This document shows, in pieces, positions 12,993 through 16,985 of a stretch of DNA of 16,985 nt (position 1 is the stretch's first letter; every line of letters begins with the position of its first letter). This DNA is from an uncultured Treponema sp. (lineage in GTDB: Bacteria > Spirochaetota > Spirochaetia > Treponematales > Treponemataceae). The notes beneath the pieces were generated by a model that had not been told where the DNA came from, did not search any database, and saw only the letters and a list, made by a program, of their open reading frames with translations. The position numbers were made by a program, and so were the translations under genes. Location of the stretch: NCBI GenBank assembly GCA_934699065.1, contig CAKUWD010000039.1, positions 1-16,985 on the forward strand, in the 5' to 3' direction.

Positions 12993-13781
12993 TTACGGCT
13001 TTCTTCCGTCCTTATAATCAATAATCCAGCCGCCATTGTAAAAACCGTTGTCGTTGCGGGTAGGGGTAACAAAAATTACCTTTGTTGGATTCTCTGTGTT
13101 GTATTCGAAAACATTTGATTCCCACTGAAAGGTCTGTGGGTGCGAATATTCTACGACTCCCGATTGCAGAGCTGTCCTCGCTTCTTCCCCGGATTCCGGG
13201 TAGACAAAGTTATTCTGCTGGTCCACGGGAGTGTAGAGGGAGATTTTATAGCGGCCTTTTTTGAGTTTGAGGTGCATGGCCATGCCGCCGCTGAGAAAGT
13301 AGGTGTGCTTATAATTACGGATGATGTCCGGTGTGCTCATCCATTCGTAAGTGGCTGTGATGTGGCTTGTGTCGTAAGTGATGTCCTTGCCGGCCTCGTC
13401 CTGGATACGCAGAAAGCAGCGGATGTCATTGAGAACTCCTACGTTATCCGGCCGGTAAATAATCAGCGAAGTTTTGTCGTGGCCAGCCGGCAGGTCTTTT
13501 GTGGCGTCGACAAAGTCGTAGTATGAGCCGGGTACCGGCTGAGCGGCCAATGTAGAGAATAAGAAAAATGTAAAAAGAACTGTCATCCCAAGCTTATGGA
13601 CTGTCATCCCGAACTTGGTTCGGGATCTTATCAATAGATGCTTACCCCTTCGCAGCACAGCTGCTCGGAGACTCGCTAAAAATGCTCCACTGGAGCATTT
13701 TTCCGGCTTACAGCCGTCGCTCCCTAAGTTCAGTATTACATTTTTTTGTTTCAGCATAACAGAAGCTTCTTCTTTTCTCAT
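12993..13781 (-). CDS. Secreted hypothetical protein with repeat DNA inserted in its signal-peptide region
   Basis: 262 residues from the ATG at 13781, which overlaps the TGA of the sialate O-acetylesterase as ATGA and so implies translational coupling. Residues 1-15 (MRKEEASVMLKQKNV) look like a basic signal-peptide start, and 67-81 (TVLFTFFLFSTLAAQ) is the hydrophobic core and cleavage region. Residues 16-66 between them come from repeat DNA (13581-13735), yet the frame is intact. An original signal peptide split by an insertion is the simplest reading. Translation might instead begin at internal Met59 or Met66, both supplied by the repeat. The mature part (82-262) is beta-rich with no known catalytic motif; stretches such as KGRYKISLYTP suggest a beta-sandwich. 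A role beside the esterase in glycan use is possible. Confidence 0.85.
   Translation of the reverse strand: MRKEEASVMLKQKNVILNLGSDGCKPEKCSSGAFLASLRAAVLRRGKHLLIRSRTKFGMTVHKLGMTVLFTFFLFSTLAAQPVPGSYYDFVDATKDLPAGHDKTSLIIYRPDNVGVLNDIRCFLRIQDEAGKDITYDTSHITATYEWMSTPDIIRNYKHTYFLSGGMAMHLKLKKGRYKISLYTPVDQQNNFVYPESGEEARTALQSGVVEYSHPQTFQWESNVFEYNTENPTKVIFVTPTRNDNGFYNGGWIIDYKDGRKP
13602..13626. repeat. Dispersed hairpin repeat (GTCAT...CCGAA family)
   Basis: ATCCCGAA (13606-13613) pairs with TTCGGGAT (13619-13626) across CTTGG. It is the same family as 3606-3628 and 15543-15563. A partial second start of the same unit (TGTCATCCC) lies at 13581-13589. Both are within the ORF of the secreted protein. Confidence 0.75.
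13635..13735 (-). repeat. 101-bp dispersed multi-hairpin repeat, copy B
   Basis: Inverted second copy of the element at 4108-4208, the same length, with 9 substitutions. The central 11-bp hairpin (AAAAATGCTCC with GGAGCATTTTT, loop AGT on the minus strand) and the CGGCT/AGCCG hairpin are kept through paired changes. It is read in frame within the coding region of the secreted protein. Confidence 0.88.
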
Positions 13782-15490
13782 ACTGTCATTATCTGCTGGA
13801 TTTTTGCGTGGCCGGTGTCATCTGATTTACCAGCCTCACCGCAAACTTTTCCTGCTGCCGTAATTCTAAATGGACACAGAGGAAGTCCGTTCTTGCCATA
13901 AATAGTGACAGGCCCATAGTTGTACCAGCCATAGCGGGCGGCTACCGGCCGGCTAACTTTATCGCTGCATAAAATTATTGTATTCAGTTTTCCGTCTGTG
14001 CCGCCAAGAGCAAACTTTGCCGGATGCCAGATACCGTCGCTTCCTGCTATTTCAAAACCTGAAAATTCAGAACTTACAGTATTCCCCTGAATTGCTTCCA
14101 TCTTTTTGTATTCTTCAAATCTGGTTTCATCTTCACGAACTTCAAAGCCGAGTGGAGCATTTGCAAAAGTTAAAACGAGTTTTTCAGGACCATTTTCATC
14201 CTGACTGTTATTTGGATAACATCCTTCAATCTGAGGGGCTGCGGCGTCAACAGAGGGAATCAACTGGTACACATTCGCAAGAGCATTTGCCTCCATTCGC
14301 TCAGCAAGAACTTTTTTAGCAACTGGATGAATATCGCTGTACTGGCCTAAATCAAAAGCACTTGTCAGCCATGCATTACGAACTGTCGCTGCAACCTTTG
14401 CCTGACCTTCACGCACAATACACCAGTGACGGAAATCAGGATCTGCTTCGTAACGATGAACCGGCAGCTGAACAAAAACAAAAGGCAGATTTTCATCCTT
14501 CCAGTCTGTGCGCCAGTTATCGATGAGTGAACGGAAAAGCTTGTAATAAAATGCAGGTTTATGGTCATCACTTTCTCCCTGATACCAGAGCACGCCTTTG
14601 AGAGTGTAAGGCAAAATTCGTGCAATCATACAATCATAAAGTCCGCACGGGCGATAAGGATTTTTGCAGGAAGCAGGACCCGGCCAGGGATTCTTTCCCA
14701 GAATTTTTTCTGCCTCTGCCCAGGTGATGCCCGGCTGCTTTTCCCAAAGTTTTGAAAACTTTTCCTGCCAGGCAGCATTTTCTATTTCATAATTATCGAA
14801 TTCTTTACACTGTTGTTCGATTGATTTACCGCGGGTAGCTTCTGCGTAATCAGAGATGTAAGTGTTCAGATCGCGGTCTTCTTCAAGATATTCCCGTCGC
14901 ATCCAGGCACTTGCAGAAGTTCCTCCCCAGTTACAGCCAATTACACCAACTACACAGTCCAGGTCAGCTGCAAGTTTTTTTGCAAAGAAGTACCCCACTG
15001 CAGACCAGGCGCCGCGTGCAGGACTTTCCCAGGTCTGCCAGGCTGTCTTGCGTTCTGCTTCGAAAAATTTATCATTCATCCAGCCAATCTTATTTGTGTA
15101 GTAAAAGCGAACATTCTTTCCGGCTTCATCATCAGAAAGTTCAGCCGGCCCTTCCTTACAGTTCTGGAGTTCAAACTCCATATTGCTCTGACCGCCAGCA
15201 AGCCAGACTTCGCCAATTGCAATATCACAAAAACTTTTACTTTCGCTTCCGCAGTTAATTACAAGCCTGCAGCCAGTCTGTGCACTTTGAGCTTCAAGTT
15301 GTAAAAGCCAGCGACCATTTGAGGCAATACAGGAGTTTCTGCAAAGCAAAGAATCCTTGCCATCAAAAAGAGAAGCCTCTATAAGGGCTCCGTCTTCAGC
15401 CTGACCAAATATTGCAGTCCACTTATTTCTCTGCAAAACCATGTGGTCTGAAAAAACTGCTGCCACCGAAAAGTTTTTTGAATCTGTCAT
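13778..15490 (-). CDS. Sialate O-acetylesterase-like SGNH hydrolase
   Basis: 570 residues. The N-terminal SDHMVLQR (14-21) is typical of this family. GQSNME (100-105) carries the nucleophile S102. GGTSASAW (189-196) and WYQGESD (302-308) are the oxyanion and glycine/asparagine-type blocks, and DIHP (386-389) gives the catalytic Asp and His. It should remove O-acetyl groups from sialic acid or acetylated plant polysaccharides. No signal peptide is visible, so unlike many relatives it may act in the cytoplasm, unless a true start is missed. GAGG (15496-15499) lies 5 nt before the ATG. Its TGA overlaps the next gene's ATG, so the two are coupled. The promoter at 15516-15544 includes a repeat-derived -35. 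Confidence 0.93.
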   Translation of the reverse strand: MTDSKNFSVAAVFSDHMVLQRNKWTAIFGQAEDGALIEASLFDGKDSLLCRNSCIASNGRWLLQLEAQSAQTGCRLVINCGSESKSFCDIAIGEVWLAGGQSNMEFELQNCKEGPAELSDDEAGKNVRFYYTNKIGWMNDKFFEAERKTAWQTWESPARGAWSAVGYFFAKKLAADLDCVVGVIGCNWGGTSASAWMRREYLEEDRDLNTYISDYAEATRGKSIEQQCKEFDNYEIENAAWQEKFSKLWEKQPGITWAEAEKILGKNPWPGPASCKNPYRPCGLYDCMIARILPYTLKGVLWYQGESDDHKPAFYYKLFRSLIDNWRTDWKDENLPFVFVQLPVHRYEADPDFRHWCIVREGQAKVAATVRNAWLTSAFDLGQYSDIHPVAKKVLAERMEANALANVYQLIPSVDAAAPQIEGCYPNNSQDENGPEKLVLTFANAPLGFEVREDETRFEEYKKMEAIQGNTVSSEFSGFEIAGSDGIWHPAKFALGGTDGKLNTIILCSDKVSRPVAARYGWYNYGPVTIYGKNGLPLCPFRITAAGKVCGEAGKSDDTGHAKIQQIMTV

Positions 15491-15515
15491 TTTTTCCTCA
15501 TGTAATTATATGAGA

Positions 15516-15544
15516 ATTATAGTATAATAGAAAAATAATGTCAT
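15516..15544 (-). promoter_or_regulatory. Promoter of the esterase operon with a repeat-supplied -35
   Basis: On the minus strand ATGACA (15539-15544, 5 of 6 to consensus) and TATAAT (15516-15521, perfect) are 17 bp apart. The -35 hexamer is the end of the repeat starting at 15539. Confidence 0.55.
15523..15528 (+). promoter_or_regulatory. Candidate -10 for the flavin reductase gene
   Basis: A perfect TATAAT on the plus strand, divergent from the esterase promoter. No good -35 is visible at 16-18 bp. The transcript would carry the repeat hairpins in its 5' leader. Confidence 0.4.
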
Positions 15545-15604
15545 GCCGAACTTGTTTCGGCATCTATTTATGAGACCCCGAAATAAATTCGGGGTGACGA
15601 GATG
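15539..15604. repeat. Dispersed double-hairpin repeat in the 5' leader of the flavin reductase gene
   Basis: ATGCCGAA (15543-15550) pairs with TTCGGCAT (15556-15563). CCCCGAA (15576-15582) pairs with TTCGGGG (15588-15594) across ATAAA. CATCT (15561-15565) can pair with AGATG (15600-15604). The first hairpin belongs to the family at 3606-3628 and 13606-13626. Confidence 0.72.
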
Positions 15605-15617
15605 TCAGGAGATTTTT

Positions 15618-16169
15618 ATGAGAACAAACTTTGGTAAACAGACTTTTATGTATCCTATGCCGGTATTAATTATTGCAACTTATGATGAGAATGGAAATCC
15701 AGATGCAATGAATGCTGCCTGGGGTGGAATTCACGATACAAATCAGATTGCAATTTGCATTGACCCAAGCCACAAAACTGCAAAAAATCTTTTGAAGAAA
15801 AAAGCCTTCACTGTGAGTATGGCAGATGCTGCTCATGTAAAAGAATGTGATTATGTAGGCTGCGTTTCTGCAAACAATGTTCCGGATAAATTTGCCAAAG
15901 CCGGCTTTACCGCAACAAAATCAGAGTTTGTAGATGCTCCGGTAATCAACGAACTTCCAATGTGCCTCGAATGCGAGATGCTCACTTATGAGCCAACTAC
16001 TGGCTGCATGACCGCAAATATCATAAACGTTAATGCTGATGACAGTATTCTTACAGATGGAAAAATCGACCCTGCAAAGCTTCGCCCAATTACTTATGAT
16101 CCTGTAAATCATACCTATATTACTCTTGGAGAAGTTGCCGGTAAGGCATTTGTAACTAAGACTCTATAG
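15618..16169 (+). CDS. Flavin reductase-like / flavoredoxin family protein
   Basis: 183 residues. The N-terminal MYPMPVLIIATYDENGNPDAMNAAW and the following GGIHDTNQIAICIDPSHKTAKNL stretch are typical of FMN-binding split-barrel proteins (flavin reductase-like domain), which bind FMN and pass electrons or reduce flavin. ECDYVGCVSAN and LPMCLECEM are also family-like. The start at 15618 was chosen because AGGAG (15607-15611) lies 6 nt upstream and the family begins here. The frame stays open back to 15543, but that extension is repeat DNA. Its 3' end overlaps the convergent YgjV-like gene by 6 bp. It is cytoplasmic; the redox partner is unknown. Confidence 0.93.
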   Translation: MRTNFGKQTFMYPMPVLIIATYDENGNPDAMNAAWGGIHDTNQIAICIDPSHKTAKNLLKKKAFTVSMADAAHVKECDYVGCVSANNVPDKFAKAGFTATKSEFVDAPVINELPMCLECEMLTYEPTTGCMTANIINVNADDSILTDGKIDPAKLRPITYDPVNHTYITLGEVAGKAFVTKTL

Positions 16170-16775
16170 ATTCTTTAAAAAGACACCTGAATCCCCGTCT
16201 TGTGAAAAGCCGACTTTATGAAGGTATTTTTCATGGGCGGGGATTTTTGTTTCTGCAATAACTTTCTTGATTCCAAGATGTTTGAGATGAGTAAACATAA
16301 ATTTACCGGCAGAACAGTCGCGGTAAGCTGGTGTAGTATAATCAAGTTTTACTTTCAGAGTGTTTGCACCTTCTTCTTTGCAGATAAAAACACCAGCTGG
16401 AATCTGTTCACAGGTAATTAAATAGATTTTGTCACCCCCATCTGGGACAGTGAAATCAGGGAAAAATTTTTTGATATCACTACTGTTTGAAAAAAGAAAA
16501 TGAGACAGAAAACCGTCATTAAAATTAAGTTCCACGGCGGCATATTCTTTTTTTGTATTATTCAGTTTATGAAGATTTACGATATTGATGATAATCAGGC
16601 AAACCTGCATGGCGGCAGTAGGATAAGAATGAATTGCCAGTGCATAGGCACAAAAGATTACACTTCCAATTGTATTAATAACACGGAGCTTCACTACCGA
16701 AGTCATCAGCATAGAAACAATAACCAGCAGTGAGCCAAGATATCCGATAAGTTCTAAGAGTAAATCTAAACGCAT
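16164..16775 (-). CDS. YgjV-like three-helix membrane protein with GNAT-like C-terminal domain
   Basis: 203 residues. Residues 5-70 hold three hydrophobic helices (about 8-24, 31-49, 53-69) with the LGYLGSLLVIVSMLMTS and KLRVINTIGSV pattern of YgjV/PQ-loop-like small membrane proteins. Residues 80-203 are soluble. The end (VIAETKIPAHEKYLHKVGF, 172-190) resembles the last strand-helix-strand of GNAT acetyltransferases, with the Tyr-x2-x-x-GF pattern. Membrane-tethered acyl transfer is therefore possible but unproven, and the acetyl-CoA loop is not obvious. No Shine-Dalgarno sequence is seen. A TATAAT ends 8 nt before the ATG. It is convergent with the flavin reductase gene. Confidence 0.8.
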   Translation of the reverse strand: MRLDLLLELIGYLGSLLVIVSMLMTSVVKLRVINTIGSVIFCAYALAIHSYPTAAMQVCLIIINIVNLHKLNNTKKEYAAVELNFNDGFLSHFLFSNSSDIKKFFPDFTVPDGGDKIYLITCEQIPAGVFICKEEGANTLKVKLDYTTPAYRDCSAGKFMFTHLKHLGIKKVIAETKIPAHEKYLHKVGFSQDGDSGVFLKNL

Positions 16776-16783
16776 AAAGAAAT

Positions 16784-16810
16784 ATTATAGTAGAAATACT
16801 TTTACGGCAA
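16784..16810 (-). promoter_or_regulatory. Candidate promoter of the YgjV-like gene, leaderless type
   Basis: A perfect TATAAT (16784-16789) and TTGCCG (16805-16810) are 15 bp apart on the minus strand. The -10 ends 8 nt before the ATG, so the mRNA would start at about the start codon. Confidence 0.42.
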
Positions 16811-16827
16811 GTTATTTAATAATACAT

Positions 16828-16904
16828 ATCTGCCACGTAGTGAAAAATGCCAGTCGACAACATCATTCCGTTGGCGATTGGCATTTTTCACGGGAGTGGC
16901 AGAT
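16828..16904. repeat. Large nested hairpin
   Basis: ATCTGCCAC (16828-16836) pairs with GTGGCAGAT (16896-16904). After a small internal loop GTGAAAAATGCCA (16840-16852) pairs with TGGCATTTTTCAC (16879-16891), and the stem continues through 16861/16870 with one mismatch to an 8-nt loop. About 30 base pairs are formed. It resembles in build the hairpin at 4655-4770 but shares no sequence with it. Confidence 0.8.
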
Positions 16905-16907
16905 TTT

Positions 16908-16985
16908 GTTTAGGGCTCGTGAGCCCGTGAAAATATGGAGCGAAGCGGAATATTTTCACAATAAACCACCTGCTATGCGGGTGGT
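16908..16985. repeat. Chain of palindromes at the right edge
   Basis: GGGCTC (16913-16918) pairs with GAGCCC (16921-16926). GTGAAAATAT (16927-16936) pairs with ATATTTTCAC (16950-16959). GTTTA (16908-16912) and TAAAC (16962-16966) could enclose both. ACCACC (16965-16970) pairs with GGTGGT (16980-16985) through a 9-bp stem with a TAT loop. No gene is visible from 16776 to the window end. Confidence 0.65.

Noticed and set aside
15543..15617. Upstream extension of the flavin reductase to 15543
   Set aside because: The extra residues are translated repeat DNA; AGGAG before 15618 and family length support the inner start.

Overview
The window looks like a piece of an AT-rich bacterial chromosome from a gut or rumen spirochaete, most likely Treponema. 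This rests on the gene mix (HD-GYP signalling protein, sialate O-acetylesterase, flavoredoxin, small periplasmic proteins with short Lys-rich signal peptides) and on the density of dispersed palindromic repeats. The assignment is inference. No rRNA, tRNA, transposase or CRISPR array was seen.

Layout. 1-2802 (minus): the first codons of a gene leaving the left edge, then an alpha/beta hydrolase and a membrane HD-GYP protein in one operon. 2907-4639: a NUDIX hydrolase, cytidine deaminase and an unrecognised 137-residue protein, separated by palindromic repeats. 4655-8759 (minus): a heterodimeric ABC exporter pair read from a good promoter through a roughly 240-nt leader that holds a 22-codon ORF and competing hairpins. 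8793-11687: a restriction-modification-like module, made of an EcoRI-family adenine methyltransferase followed by a DUF262-HNH nuclease (minus) and a divergent XRE regulator (plus). Three copies of one palindromic operator lie in the control region at an exact 30-bp spacing. 11688-12050: a 36-residue membrane peptide gene wrapped in RNA hairpins. 12149-16775: a secreted hypothetical protein, a secreted protein translationally coupled to a sialate O-acetylesterase, a flavin reductase-like protein and a YgjV-like membrane protein with a GNAT-like tail. 16776-16985 holds large nested palindromes.

Two themes run through the window. First, several families of palindromic repeats lie between genes and also inside genes. 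Three CDSs (NUDIX, one ABC subunit, one secreted protein) read through repeat DNA without losing frame, as described for Rickettsia palindromic elements. Two 101-bp copies of one repeat, about 9.5 kb apart in opposite orientation, differ at 9 positions, and two pairs of those changes keep hairpin stems paired. Second, several genes with no Shine-Dalgarno sequence have a -10-like hexamer only 6-11 nt before their ATG, which suggests leaderless transcripts.

The strongest candidates for something undescribed are the methyltransferase/DUF262-HNH/XRE module with its iterated operators, the leader-peptide arrangement ahead of the ABC exporter, and the small membrane peptide with its structured RNA.
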